The notes beneath the pieces were generated by a model. That model was not told where the DNA came from and made no database searches. It saw only the letters and a program-made list of their open reading frames with translations. DNA of 26,146 bases from an uncultured Anaerolineaceae bacterium (lineage in GTDB: Bacteria > Chloroflexota > Anaerolineae > Promineifilales > Promineifilaceae), in the NCBI GenBank assembly GCA_937967805.1, contig CALBTC010000044.1:1-26146 (forward strand), given 5' to 3'. The position numbers and the translations under genes were made by a program. This document shows positions 1 through 7,629 of the stretch, piece by piece (positions within the stretch are counted from its first letter, which is position 1; every line of letters begins with the position of its first letter).

Positions 1-51
1 TAATGAATGCATTCTTTCCTGCCAATCCTGGGGGTTATCCATCAACATCAT
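1..51 (-). CDS. 5' end of an unidentified leftward gene, cut by the window edge
   Basis: Read on the minus strand, positions 62-57 give AAGGAG, a strong Shine-Dalgarno, followed after five A residues by ATG ATG at 51-46. The frame stays open to the edge and encodes MMLMDNPQDWQERMHSL. Only 17 codons are visible, so the product cannot be named. The gene is divergent from the IclR-type regulator at 249, and IclR regulators often control the neighbouring divergent gene; that this one does so is inference. Confidence 0.55.
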   Translation of the reverse strand, partial: MMLMDNPQDWQERMHSL

Positions 52-135
52 TTTTTCTCCTTGTTTTTCGCCTGAACACTTGAGGGAGGCTACCATCTAT
101 TCGTGACAGCAGCGTGACGCATTGTAGCACCGTTT

Positions 136-159
136 TCTATTCATATAAAAAGTAATAGA
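136..159. repeat. Inverted repeat TCTATT-N12-AATAGA in the divergent region
   Basis: Perfect 6-bp arms at 136-141 and 154-159 flank an A/T-rich 12-bp centre. The repeat lies between the leftward partial gene and the IclR-type gene, 10 bp upstream of the predicted -35 box. It could be an operator for the regulator, but short A/T-rich inverted repeats are common, so this is only a candidate. Confidence 0.25.
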
Positions 160-169
160 GTAAGTCGGT

Positions 170-198
170 TTGAAAGTTCACCAGACTAAGGTTATACT
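170..198 (+). promoter_or_regulatory. Sigma70-type promoter of the IclR-type gene
   Basis: TTGAAA at 170-175 and TATACT at 193-198 are separated by exactly 17 bp. Transcription is expected to start near 205. That leaves a leader of about 17 nt to a GTG codon at 222, or about 44 nt to the ATG at 249. Confidence 0.6.
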
Positions 199-248
199 AA
201 CTTGACCCGTATGCTAAAACAGTGTTTCACAATACGCAACAAAGACCA

Positions 249-1055
249 ATGAGTCAAAAAAGCAACACTTTAACCGCCCCGGTACAATCTGTGCAGCGCG
301 CTGCCGCTATTTTGCGCAGCTTCACGGAGGCCGAGCCAGAGCTCGGCGTCTCGGAGCTGAGCCGCCGCCTGGACTTGCATAAGAGCACCGTCTCGCGCAT
401 GATTGCCACGCTGCAAGCGGAGGGGCTGATCAACCAAAATTTGGAAACAGGCAAATATCGCCTGGGGATTGGGCTGGTGAGTCTGGCGGGCGTGGCTTTG
501 GGGCGATTGAATGCGCGGGCAGCGGCCCAGCCACATCTGGCCGATCTGGTAGCCGCCTCCCAGGAAACGGTCAACGTGACGGTGCTGGACGGCACGGAAT
601 GTGTTAATATCGATCGCGCCGCCAGCCCGCAGCCGATTCAATACATCGGCTGGATTGGCCGCCGGTCGCCTTTGCACTGCACCGCCAGCGGCAAGCTCAT
701 TTTGGCCCACATGACAGAGGAAGAACGCACGGCCGTTCTGCCCAGTCCGCTCAAGCAATACACCGACAAAACGATCACCGACAGCTTCCAGTTAACTCGG
801 CAGCTCAACCAAATTTGCCAACAAAAGTACGCCATCGTGCATGAGGAATATGAACCCGGCTTCAGTTCGGTGGCGGCACCAATTTATAACCATAAAGGGA
901 GTTTATTAGCTACCATATCCATCTCCGGTCCATCTTACCGGCTGAGTGATGCAATTTTCCAGGAACATCTACCAATACTGCTGGCCACCTGCCAAAAAAT
1001 TTCGGCCGAGCTTGGCTTTGCTGTAAAAGCGGAAAGGTTTTCCGAACTAGACTAA
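249..1055 (+). CDS. IclR-family transcriptional regulator
   Basis: Cytoplasmic one-component regulator. The N-terminal winged helix-turn-helix runs from about residue 12 to 80: the VQSVQRAAAIL entry helix, then LGVSELSRRLDLHKSTVSRM as the HTH, then the GKYRLGIGLVSLAG wing. The remaining 170 residues match the GAF-like IclR effector domain, with the family-typical PLHCTASGKLILAHM stretch and a closing SISGPSYRL segment. IclR proteins bind operators as dimers or tetramers and respond to small organic acids or aromatics; the ligand here cannot be read. I prefer ATG 249; an in-frame GTG at 222 would add nine residues (MFHNTQQRP) and neither start has a clear ribosome site. The gene is divergent from the partial gene at 1-51. 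Length of about 268 aa is normal for the family. Confidence 0.93.
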   Translation: MSQKSNTLTAPVQSVQRAAAILRSFTEAEPELGVSELSRRLDLHKSTVSRMIATLQAEGLINQNLETGKYRLGIGLVSLAGVALGRLNARAAAQPHLADLVAASQETVNVTVLDGTECVNIDRAASPQPIQYIGWIGRRSPLHCTASGKLILAHMTEEERTAVLPSPLKQYTDKTITDSFQLTRQLNQICQQKYAIVHEEYEPGFSSVAAPIYNHKGSLLATISISGPSYRLSDAIFQEHLPILLATCQKISAELGFAVKAERFSELD

Positions 1056-1074
1056 AGGCGAATTCCGCTTTTAC
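1023..1074 (+). terminator. 12-bp inverted repeat spanning the end of the IclR gene
   Basis: GTAAAAGCGGAA at 1023-1034 is perfectly complementary to TTCCGCTTTTAC at 1063-1074. The 28-nt loop holds the stop codon. There is no clean T-tract after the stem, so it may be a weak terminator or an mRNA-stabilising hairpin instead of a classical intrinsic terminator. Confidence 0.4.
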
Positions 1075-1125
1075 TTAGGCAAACCACGACGAAACCGCCG
1101 ACTAATTCTGCAAAGTTAGCTGTGA

Positions 1126-1145
1126 TTTGCTACACCGCTAGCAAA
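1126..1145. promoter_or_regulatory. Perfect 7-bp inverted repeat upstream of the 207-aa gene
   Basis: TTTGCTA (1126-1132), CACCGC, TAGCAAA (1139-1145) form a perfect dyad 35 bp before the ATG at 1180. There is no T-run, so a terminator is unlikely. An operator, possibly for the adjacent IclR regulator, or a 5'-leader hairpin is possible. I see no clear -10/-35 pair here. Confidence 0.3.
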
Positions 1146-1179
1146 CGAAACCATGACCTAAAAGGAGGTACCAAACCCC

Positions 1180-1803
1180 ATGGAAAACGTCGTTCAATTA
1201 TCCCCTACTGACATTCTTGCCGAACGGCCGTTTACCCACCCCACCCACATTCATGGTGACCTAAGCACATTGCGCTACATGGCTCACCAACTCTGTTTAA
1301 CCCTGCAAAATCCCCACATGCCCTCCAAATCGCCGCAGACGATTTTGTTCAACCTGCCGGAGAAAAACAGCTGGATTCATCGTCTGGTGCTGGCCAATCC
1401 GCAGCATTTTGCACAGATGGGCCTTATCCACGTCGTTGGCTTTTTTGGCCAGAGCCGCTCCCAGGCCGATATTGAGCTGGCCCAAGAATTTGACAAAACG
1501 CTGATGAAAGAAATTCCGCAGCACGAAGGCCTCATTAGCTACAGCACCATGCTGCTCAACGACGGCAATTATGCCAATCTGGTGCTGTTTACCAACGAAG
1601 CCGCCCAAGTGGGCTGGAGCCGCAGCGAAGCCCACGCCAAAGCAGTTTACGAACTATCTCCCAGTTATTATCACTCAATTCGGATTTATAACGGCCGTCT
1701 CCCCCACGGCATCCAGCGAAGCGACGCACTCACCCTGCACAAAGCCCGCTATTTTGACTACGACCAAACCCCCATGTGGCGCGGCGTCCGTACACTGGCG
1801 TGA
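1180..1803 (+). CDS. Conserved-looking protein of unknown function, 207 aa
   Basis: I do not recognise this family with confidence. The gene is real by its strong AGGAGG ribosome site at 1163-1168 (11 nt before ATG), its full-length frame, and a perfect terminator hairpin right after the stop. The protein is soluble, with no signal peptide or membrane helix, and is rich in His, Tyr and Trp. The second half (GLISYSTMLLNDGNYANLVLF through SYYHSIRIYNGRLP) alternates strand-like and helical segments in a way reminiscent of dimeric alpha/beta-barrel (ABM-like) proteins, but this is a guess. There is no metal-binding or nucleotide-binding motif I can point to. It lies 124 bp downstream of the IclR regulator on the same strand, with its own ribosome site and an intervening dyad, so it may be co-regulated. 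Confidence 0.75.
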   Translation: MENVVQLSPTDILAERPFTHPTHIHGDLSTLRYMAHQLCLTLQNPHMPSKSPQTILFNLPEKNSWIHRLVLANPQHFAQMGLIHVVGFFGQSRSQADIELAQEFDKTLMKEIPQHEGLISYSTMLLNDGNYANLVLFTNEAAQVGWSRSEAHAKAVYELSPSYYHSIRIYNGRLPHGIQRSDALTLHKARYFDYDQTPMWRGVRTLA

Positions 1804-1804
1804 A

Positions 1805-1860
1805 GCGTGAAACGTGTTTTCTCCGTCACGCATCACGTTTCACGTTTCACGCAGCTTTTT
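1805..1860 (+). terminator. Rho-independent terminator after the 207-aa gene
   Basis: GCGTGAAACGTG (1805-1816) pairs perfectly over 12 bp with CACGTTTCACGC (1841-1852), followed by AG and CTTTTT to 1860. The T-tract serves rightward transcription. The 24-nt loop contains a second, competing CACGTTTCAC copy (1834-1843). The hairpin sits between convergent genes and its T-tract touches the end of the leftward LysM gene. Confidence 0.7.
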
Positions 1861-2968
1861 AGGGAATGGTTAGCTGCTGCCCTGGCGTAATGTTATTGTT
1901 CACCAGCCCGTTGGCGGCCTTAACCGCGTCTACAGTGGTGCCAAAGCGACGGGCAATGGAGAACAGCGTGTCGCCGCGCTGCACCACATAGATGGTGGCT
2001 TCGGGCGTCGGCGTGGCGGTGGGGGCAAAGAGAGATTGCAGCCCGGCTTCGGCTTCGGTACCTTGCGGGATGATGGCCAGGGCCTGCTCAAACTGTTCGG
2101 CGGCTGCGGTGGTTTCCCCCAGTTGTGCCAATTGATAGCCATAATTCACCCGCGCTGCATACAGCTTTTCCGTCATGCCCGCTTCATTGGGGGCCAGTTG
2201 GCGGATTTCCTGGATGAGGCGGATGACTTCCGGCCAATTTTCGGCCGCCCAGGGATCGTCTAGCTCGCCCAGCAATGAGGTTACGTCTGGCGTGGGCGAA
2301 ACAGCAGGTGTGGGCGAAATGGGCGTGGCCAGCGGGTCTGGTAGCTCGGCTACGGACTCGCCAGTGGAAAACGGTGACGTATAGATAAATAAATCTAGAG
2401 TTAATACGCCGGCCGCATCATTGCCGCCCTGGGTGATGGCTAGATTTTGGAGATTGATGCCGGTCACGGCCGTATGCTCAATGCGCCCCACAAATTGATT
2501 CAACTGAACCAAATCGCCTTCCACCAACAGCCGAAACTGGCGCGTGTCGTACACCGGTTTTTCACCGGCAGCGGCGGCACCCTGGGTCACGGCCTGCGCC
2601 TGCAAATCAACAATGGAGACGGCCGTTGCTGCCGCGCTGTCATACAAGCTATCCAAAAAAGCGGCTGCCTGCGCTTCCGTTAAGAAGCGGTTGGCCAGTT
2701 CGTTAAACTCGGCCCGTGCCGCTTCAATTTGCGTACCAAGCTGCCCAGCCGCGGCTTGCTGCTGGGCGGTGCGGGCTTCAAAAGCAGCCTCCACCGTGGC
2801 AGAAGCAGTGGCCAGCTCCGTGCGCTGCTGCCAGCGCGGCAAGAGCGTACGGACCGTGAAAACGAGGTAGCCAATGAGCAGCAGCACCATGATGGCCACC
2901 GCCGCTACGGCGAATAAATTTTCCCGCAGGTAATCGACAATGTCGGCTAAGTCAAAATCAAAGTCCAT
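1859..2968 (-). CDS. PilO-like membrane protein with TPR-like region and C-terminal LysM domain
   Basis: Predicted bitopic protein anchored in the cytoplasmic membrane with an extracytoplasmic C-terminus. Residues about 18-42 form one membrane helix (LFAVAAVAIMVLLLIGYLVFTV). A coiled coil (about 45-100) leads into a PilO-like ferredoxin-fold segment to about 205 (RQFRLLVEGDLVQLNQFVGRI, then LTLDLFIYTSPF). A Pro/Thr linker, an Ala-rich TPR-like helical stretch (about 235-310) and a final LysM (about 326-369: YVVQRGDTLFSIARRFGT ... ITPGQQLTIP) follow. LysM binds peptidoglycan. PilO normally pairs with PilN in the type IV pilus alignment complex; here the start codon overlaps the PilN-like gene's stop (TAATG), so translation is coupled. 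LysM and TPR fusion to PilO is not the textbook arrangement. The PilO assignment rests on topology, pattern and partner, not on a search. Confidence 0.8.
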   Translation of the reverse strand: MDFDFDLADIVDYLRENLFAVAAVAIMVLLLIGYLVFTVRTLLPRWQQRTELATASATVEAAFEARTAQQQAAAGQLGTQIEAARAEFNELANRFLTEAQAAAFLDSLYDSAAATAVSIVDLQAQAVTQGAAAAGEKPVYDTRQFRLLVEGDLVQLNQFVGRIEHTAVTGINLQNLAITQGGNDAAGVLTLDLFIYTSPFSTGESVAELPDPLATPISPTPAVSPTPDVTSLLGELDDPWAAENWPEVIRLIQEIRQLAPNEAGMTEKLYAARVNYGYQLAQLGETTAAAEQFEQALAIIPQGTEAEAGLQSLFAPTATPTPEATIYVVQRGDTLFSIARRFGTTVDAVKAANGLVNNNITPGQQLTIP

Positions 2969-4821
2969 TATGGATCCACCGGTTTAAGCGTGACGACAAT
3001 GACAAATTCCACCGTCTCGGCCTGGAGCAAAGCTCGTTTGGCTATAGCTTGGGGACGGCCGTATCCGGCCGGCAGTTCACTCTGTGCCGGATCAACCTGA
3101 ACGGTCACAGGAATAATCTGGTGGCAAAAATCGGCCCAGCGCAGGGTGAGCTCACCCTCATGCACGCCTGTGTTCAGGCCAGAAATGTTGGCCGTGACGC
3201 CGAGCGTGGCCGGTGTGGTGCCGGTGATGACGTCAGTGCTGAGCCAGGGCGTTTCGGTGGTAACTTCCCAATCCAGCGGCTCGGTGCCTTCAATTTGCAC
3301 CGCTTGTGTGAGCGGGCCACTTCCCTGGGCTACCGCACCAAAATCAATCGCTTCAGGATCAACCTTGAGGAAGGGCACTTCCCGCACGGAAACGATGTAG
3401 GTTTTACTGGCACCAAACTGCTGCCCCACGTTGCTGATGGTGGCCACGGCCGTCCCATCCGCCTCCGCCGGAAAGCAGACGGCTGAAGCAAAGTTACCGG
3501 AGCCGGGCACGTCATAATCGTCGTTGCTCCACGCCTCGTTATTGAACTCAACGGTGACGGCCGTATCCACCCCTACCCCCAACTGCGAGGTGAGGATTTG
3601 GTAGTAACGGCCGTTCTTCACCAAAAATCCCACCTTGTCCAAATCATTATCGGGGAAAAAATTATGAATCTGCACTTCGCCAATGGCAATCGGGTTGGGG
3701 TCCACGTCGTTTGGCTCATAGCTGTCGCGCAAATCTTGCGTGGGGGATGGCGTAATAGTTGGCGGGGCGTTGGTGGGCGTGATGGTCGGCGTGGGTGTAG
3801 TGGGCACAATTTCTACTACCTGTAAATCGTACCATTGGTCCGGCCCATACACGCCCCGGTTGGTCACCTGCACCCGTACCTCTACGTCACGATCTGGTGG
3901 GGCTTGCAGCGTCACGCTGGAGGCCAGCGTGCCCAGCGCGGCGTCATCGTTGGTAAGCTGAACATCGTCGTAGGTAACGGTGATAAAAGTGTCTACGCCG
4001 GGAGCCAAAAAGTTGGTGCTGACCTCGTAGGTGCGGCCCGCTTTGGCCAGGAAGATGACATTGTCTACATCAAAATTTGGGTAAAAGTTATGAACCTGCG
4101 ACGGTGCCCCCACAAAAATCGGTTTGGGCGTTGTGTCATCCCATTCATAATCGTCGGTGAGCCTGGGCTTGGGCGTGGCGGTGGGCAGGGGCGTAACAGG
4201 GGCTTTGGTAGGCGCGGTCGTGGGTCTGGGCGTGTTGGTGACTGCTGAAGTAGGCGTGGTTGTAGGCAGCGACGGTGTCGGCGTGGGTGTAAAGAACGGT
4301 TCTGCCACCGGGACGATTGATTGGATTACCACCTGGTTAAATTGCCCGGACGTTTCTAGCTGGCGGACATAATCCGTTACGAAGTCTTCGTTGGCCGCCC
4401 GGCCGTGTATCAGCAGTTGGTCATCGGATTGCTCAATGCCCGTTAGCTTAACCCCGCTGCCGTCCACGTTGTTGATGGCCGCCATAACAGCGTTCCAATC
4501 TACGTTTTCCGCTTCCAGCACCGGCAAAATGGCCTCTAGTTGATCGGTTTGGTTGTGGACGGCCGTCAACGTCACAATCATCTCTTGGGCCTGGGGCAGC
4601 GGGCCGGGCGTGGCGGCCAGGGCCGTTTGCAGCGGGACGACCTCGGCTTCTAGCTGAGCCACTTCACCGCCTAACGAATTGGCCATGAGATAGAGGGGGA
4701 TAAAAAGAATCGCCAGGCCCAACACGCCCAACCACAAAATCATGGGGCGAAATAGCGGTGGGGCTTCTAGCTCCTCTAGGGAATCAATTTCTTCTAAATC
4801 AAATGGACGGTCTGTTTGCAC
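2968..4821 (-). CDS. PilN-like membrane protein fused to two PPC-like domains and a BACON-like domain
   Basis: Bitopic membrane protein. An acidic cytoplasmic tail (about 1-25) precedes one helix (PMILWLGVLGLAILFIPLYL) and a coiled coil. A PilN-like domain then runs to about residue 172 (VDWNAVMAAINNV, GVKLTGIEQSDDQLLIHGRA, YVRQLETSGQFNQVVIQSI). Thr/Pro linkers separate two similar beta domains (starts DDYEWDDTTPKPIFVG and DSYEPNDVDPNPIAIG) that resemble bacterial pre-peptidase C-terminal (PPC) domains. The end resembles a BACON/Ig-like domain (IDFGAVAQGSGPL ... PLDWEVTTETPWLS). The PilM-binding INLLP-type motif of classical PilN is absent from the N-terminus, and no pilM lies nearby. Start is GTG at 4821. 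First gene of a two-gene operon with the PilO-like gene. The PilN call is moderately sure; the surface-domain calls are by pattern. Confidence 0.78.
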   Translation of the reverse strand: MQTDRPFDLEEIDSLEELEAPPLFRPMILWLGVLGLAILFIPLYLMANSLGGEVAQLEAEVVPLQTALAATPGPLPQAQEMIVTLTAVHNQTDQLEAILPVLEAENVDWNAVMAAINNVDGSGVKLTGIEQSDDQLLIHGRAANEDFVTDYVRQLETSGQFNQVVIQSIVPVAEPFFTPTPTPSLPTTTPTSAVTNTPRPTTAPTKAPVTPLPTATPKPRLTDDYEWDDTTPKPIFVGAPSQVHNFYPNFDVDNVIFLAKAGRTYEVSTNFLAPGVDTFITVTYDDVQLTNDDAALGTLASSVTLQAPPDRDVEVRVQVTNRGVYGPDQWYDLQVVEIVPTTPTPTITPTNAPPTITPSPTQDLRDSYEPNDVDPNPIAIGEVQIHNFFPDNDLDKVGFLVKNGRYYQILTSQLGVGVDTAVTVEFNNEAWSNDDYDVPGSGNFASAVCFPAEADGTAVATISNVGQQFGASKTYIVSVREVPFLKVDPEAIDFGAVAQGSGPLTQAVQIEGTEPLDWEVTTETPWLSTDVITGTTPATLGVTANISGLNTGVHEGELTLRWADFCHQIIPVTVQVDPAQSELPAGYGRPQAIAKRALLQAETVEFVIVVTLKPVDP

Positions 4822-4921
4822 TTCTCTGTTTAGCCTGACTGACTGGCAGCCAGACCCCTTATCAGGTTATGGATCAAAAGATATCTTCTGGGCAAATTAT
4901 GTCATAGCAGCGTTTAAACGA

Positions 4922-4952
4922 CCGTGAAAATGACGAACTATCGCCGTGAAAA
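4922..4952. repeat. 9-bp direct repeat CCGTGAAAA with 22-bp period, divergent intergenic region
   Basis: CCGTGAAAA occurs at 4922-4930 and 4944-4952, two helical turns apart, in the 267-bp region between the leftward PilN-like gene and the rightward kinase. The same region holds AGACGGCCGTCT, a 12-bp palindrome at 4991-5002. Possible regulator site; unproven. Confidence 0.3.
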
Positions 4953-5017
4953 AACCGTTGGGGTGATGTAGGCCTAAGGTCTGCCCTTTTAGACGGCCGT
5001 CTCATACTTCACGGCTA

Positions 5018-5046
5018 TTGTCAGACCTCAATTGCCCCCCTATCAT
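5018..5046 (+). promoter_or_regulatory. Sigma70-type promoter of the first sensor-kinase gene
   Basis: TTGTCA at 5018-5023 and TATCAT at 5041-5046 are 17 bp apart, predicting a transcript start near 5053. This places the longer open frame's TTG at 5032 upstream of the transcript and supports ATG 5089 as the real start. Confidence 0.5.
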
Positions 5047-5088
5047 TACAGAAAAGCTTTGCTCGCTTCTCAAAACAAGCAGCGTGTT

Positions 5089-7629
5089 ATGACTACTAAT
5101 ATGGAGCCATCAAAACAACCCACTTCTGCCGCCCGGCTCTTGCAACAAGAAAGCCAACGATTGCGGCGCACCAATGAGCTGTTGGAGAGGCGCGTACAGG
5201 CCGGTACCGATGCCCTCAAGCGCACGAATGAGCAGTTGGAAAGAGAAATTGCCGAACGTATAAAAACGGAACGGCAATTGCAAAATCGCCTGGTCTTCGA
5301 CCACATCCTCACCACAATTTCTACCCGGTTTATTAACCTGACGACGGCTGAAATTGATGACAATATCAACCGGGCTTTGGAAAAAATTGGCCGATTTGCC
5401 AACTATGATCGCAGCTACATTTATTTGTTTGAGGAAAACGGCCGTGCCCTTAAAAACAGCCACGAATGGTGCCGCCCTTCATGTCAGAGGACCCTGGAAG
5501 ATTTCAAAACCCTTCCCGCCGATCTGTTTCAGCATTGGATGCCGCGGCTGAAGCAGCAAAAAATTATTTACATTCAAGATATAAAAGATGATGTGGAAGA
5601 AGGCAGCAATGAAATAAAGCTGCTGAGATTACAGGGGGTCCGCTCGGCGCTCATTATTCCGCTGGTTTACGATAAGGAAACTTTCGGCTTTTTTGGGCTG
5701 GATTCTCGACAACCGTTTGTGGCCGGGCAGCGCGAAAAAGCGGTTTCACTGCAGGTGGTTAGCACTATTTTTGTCAACGCGCTGATGCGCAAAAAGTCAG
5801 AAGAGTTACTGGCCAAAGAACGAAACTTTGCCCAACAAGTGATGGCCACCATGGGCCAGGGGGTGATGACGGCAACGGTTGAGGGTGTCATCGACTATAT
5901 TAACCCGGCTTATGCCCACATGCTTGGCTTTGAGCCAGGGGCGCTAACCGGCAAAACCACCCTGGATTTTACCCATCCTGACGATCAGCCGAAGCTAATT
6001 CAAGCGCAAATGCAAAATTTGGAAGGGCAGTCCAATTCATATGAAGCGTGCCTGCTAAGGGCAGATGGCGCGCCTCTCTACGTATTGGTAAACAGCGTGC
6101 CCCATTACGATCCGCAAGGCAAAATCATTGGCTCAATTGCCACCATTACAGATTTAACGGAACGGCGCGCGGCCGAATCACAAATTAAATCAAACGCCGC
6201 TGAGGTCAACGAAATTTATCAGGCAGCCATTCAACTCTTTAAACCATCCGGTATCGAAGAGCTGGCAGAACAAATTGCTGAGATTACGGTCAATGAACTG
6301 GGGTTTGATTCCTGCGGTGTGTTGCTTTTGCAGGAGCCGATTAAACTAAACACAGACCGCCTCAGCCTTGAGCCGATAACGGATGATAATCATTTAGTTT
6401 GGCTGGCAAGATACGGCCGTTTCTATGGCCCCGCCACCGACACTATTCCGTTAAAAGGGGATGGTCTGGTAGCGGCGGCCGTTCGCCAGGGCGAAACCAT
6501 TTACGCGCCGGACGTCACCCAGGACCCGCGCTACCTGCCTGATAACACGTATACCCAATCTGAACTCGTTATCCCCTTACGTGCCTACAATCTCATCATC
6601 GGCGCCATTGATTTGCACTCACCCCAGCTACATGGGTTTGATGAACGTGCCAGGCGCATCATCACTGTGTTTGCCGAACACGCCGGCCTGGCCCTGGAGA
6701 CCGTCCGTCTTTATGAACAACTGCAAGAGCATGCCCAAGCATTAGAAACCCAAATCACAGAACGGAATAAAATTGAACGGGCCTTACGCGCCAGCAGCGA
6801 TGAATTGAATGCCGCCAATTCCCAATTGGGCAAAGCGTTGCGCACCAAAGATGAGTTTCTGGCCAATATGAGCCATGAACTGCGCACCCCGCTCAACGCC
6901 ATTTTAGGCAAGTCAGAAATCTTGCTGGAAGGTATTCACGGCCGGTTAAATGAGAAGCAGGCATCTTCGCTGCAAGTCATAGAACAAAGCGGCCGTCACC
7001 TATTGGAACTCATTAACGACATCTTGGACATGGCCAAAATTGAGGCCGAGAAGGTTACGCTGGATATTCAAACCGTTACGCTAGACACACTTTGTGAAAG
7101 CAGCCTGCAATTTGTGCGGCAAATGGCCCATAAAAAGCAAATCAAGCTCCAGGCCAGTATCGCCCATTCGCTAAAAACCTGCCAGGCTGACGAGCGTCGC
7201 CTGAAGCAAATCCTGATCAATCTTTTGAGTAATGCAGTTAAATTCACACCGGCACAAGGTGAAGTTGGCCTAAACATATTCAATGATGCTGCCGAAGGTA
7301 GGGTGCATTTCCAGGTTTGGGACAGTGGCATCGGGATTGCTGAAGAAGACATTGGCAAGTTGTTTAAGCCTTTTGTGCAGCTAGACAGCAGCCTGGCACG
7401 CCAACACGAAGGGACCGGGCTGGGGCTTTCACTGGTTCATCGCCTGACAAAATTGCACGGCGGCTCTGTCTCAGTAGAAAGCCAGGTTGGTGTTGGCAGT
7501 TGTTTTACCGTTATGCTGCCGCAAAAGCTTCCGATTGATTCAGACGAAAAAAACCGGTCCACCAATGACCACAACCACAATGGGCTGAACCATCATTACC
7601 TGCTCTGTGAGGAAAATCCCAATGCATAA
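5089..7629 (+). CDS. Soluble GAF-PAS-GAF sensor histidine kinase
   Basis: Cytoplasmic two-component sensor without membrane helices, numbered from ATG 5089 (846 aa). An N-terminal coiled coil (RRTNELLERRVQAGTDALK) leads to GAF 1 (about 67-234), PAS (about 248-354, with VIDYINPAYAHMLGFEPGALTGKT and the ITDLTERR exit), GAF 2 (about 374-534), HisKA (about 584-654, MSHELRTPLN with phospho-acceptor His596) and HATPase_c (about 700-812: INLLSNAVKFTP N-box, WDSGIGI G1, EGTGLGL G2). It autophosphorylates and passes phosphate to a receiver; the ligands of the GAF and PAS domains cannot be read. The downstream PAS-like gene overlaps it by 8 bp and a receiver-kinase follows, so the three genes form one operon. 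The start is chosen from the promoter at 5018-5046; ATG 5101 is also possible. Confidence 0.93.
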   Translation: MTTNMEPSKQPTSAARLLQQESQRLRRTNELLERRVQAGTDALKRTNEQLEREIAERIKTERQLQNRLVFDHILTTISTRFINLTTAEIDDNINRALEKIGRFANYDRSYIYLFEENGRALKNSHEWCRPSCQRTLEDFKTLPADLFQHWMPRLKQQKIIYIQDIKDDVEEGSNEIKLLRLQGVRSALIIPLVYDKETFGFFGLDSRQPFVAGQREKAVSLQVVSTIFVNALMRKKSEELLAKERNFAQQVMATMGQGVMTATVEGVIDYINPAYAHMLGFEPGALTGKTTLDFTHPDDQPKLIQAQMQNLEGQSNSYEACLLRADGAPLYVLVNSVPHYDPQGKIIGSIATITDLTERRAAESQIKSNAAEVNEIYQAAIQLFKPSGIEELAEQIAEITVNELGFDSCGVLLLQEPIKLNTDRLSLEPITDDNHLVWLARYGRFYGPATDTIPLKGDGLVAAAVRQGETIYAPDVTQDPRYLPDNTYTQSELVIPLRAYNLIIGAIDLHSPQLHGFDERARRIITVFAEHAGLALETVRLYEQLQEHAQALETQITERNKIERALRASSDELNAANSQLGKALRTKDEFLANMSHELRTPLNAILGKSEILLEGIHGRLNEKQASSLQVIEQSGRHLLELINDILDMAKIEAEKVTLDIQTVTLDTLCESSLQFVRQMAHKKQIKLQASIAHSLKTCQADERRLKQILINLLSNAVKFTPAQGEVGLNIFNDAAEGRVHFQVWDSGIGIAEEDIGKLFKPFVQLDSSLARQHEGTGLGLSLVHRLTKLHGGSVSVESQVGVGSCFTVMLPQKLPIDSDEKNRSTNDHNHNGLNHHYLLCEENPNA

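Noticed and set aside
254..758. Leftward open frames of 113 and 162 codons antisense to the IclR gene
   Set aside because: The IclR frame is unmistakable. These frames carry no motif and have no ribosome site.
3740..4400. Gly/Val-rich rightward frames opposite the PilN-like gene
   Set aside because: They are the complement of Thr/Pro linker codons and not independent genes.
5032..5088. TTG start that would add 19 residues to the first sensor kinase
   Set aside because: It lies inside the predicted promoter, before the expected transcript start, and the added residues are not domain sequence.
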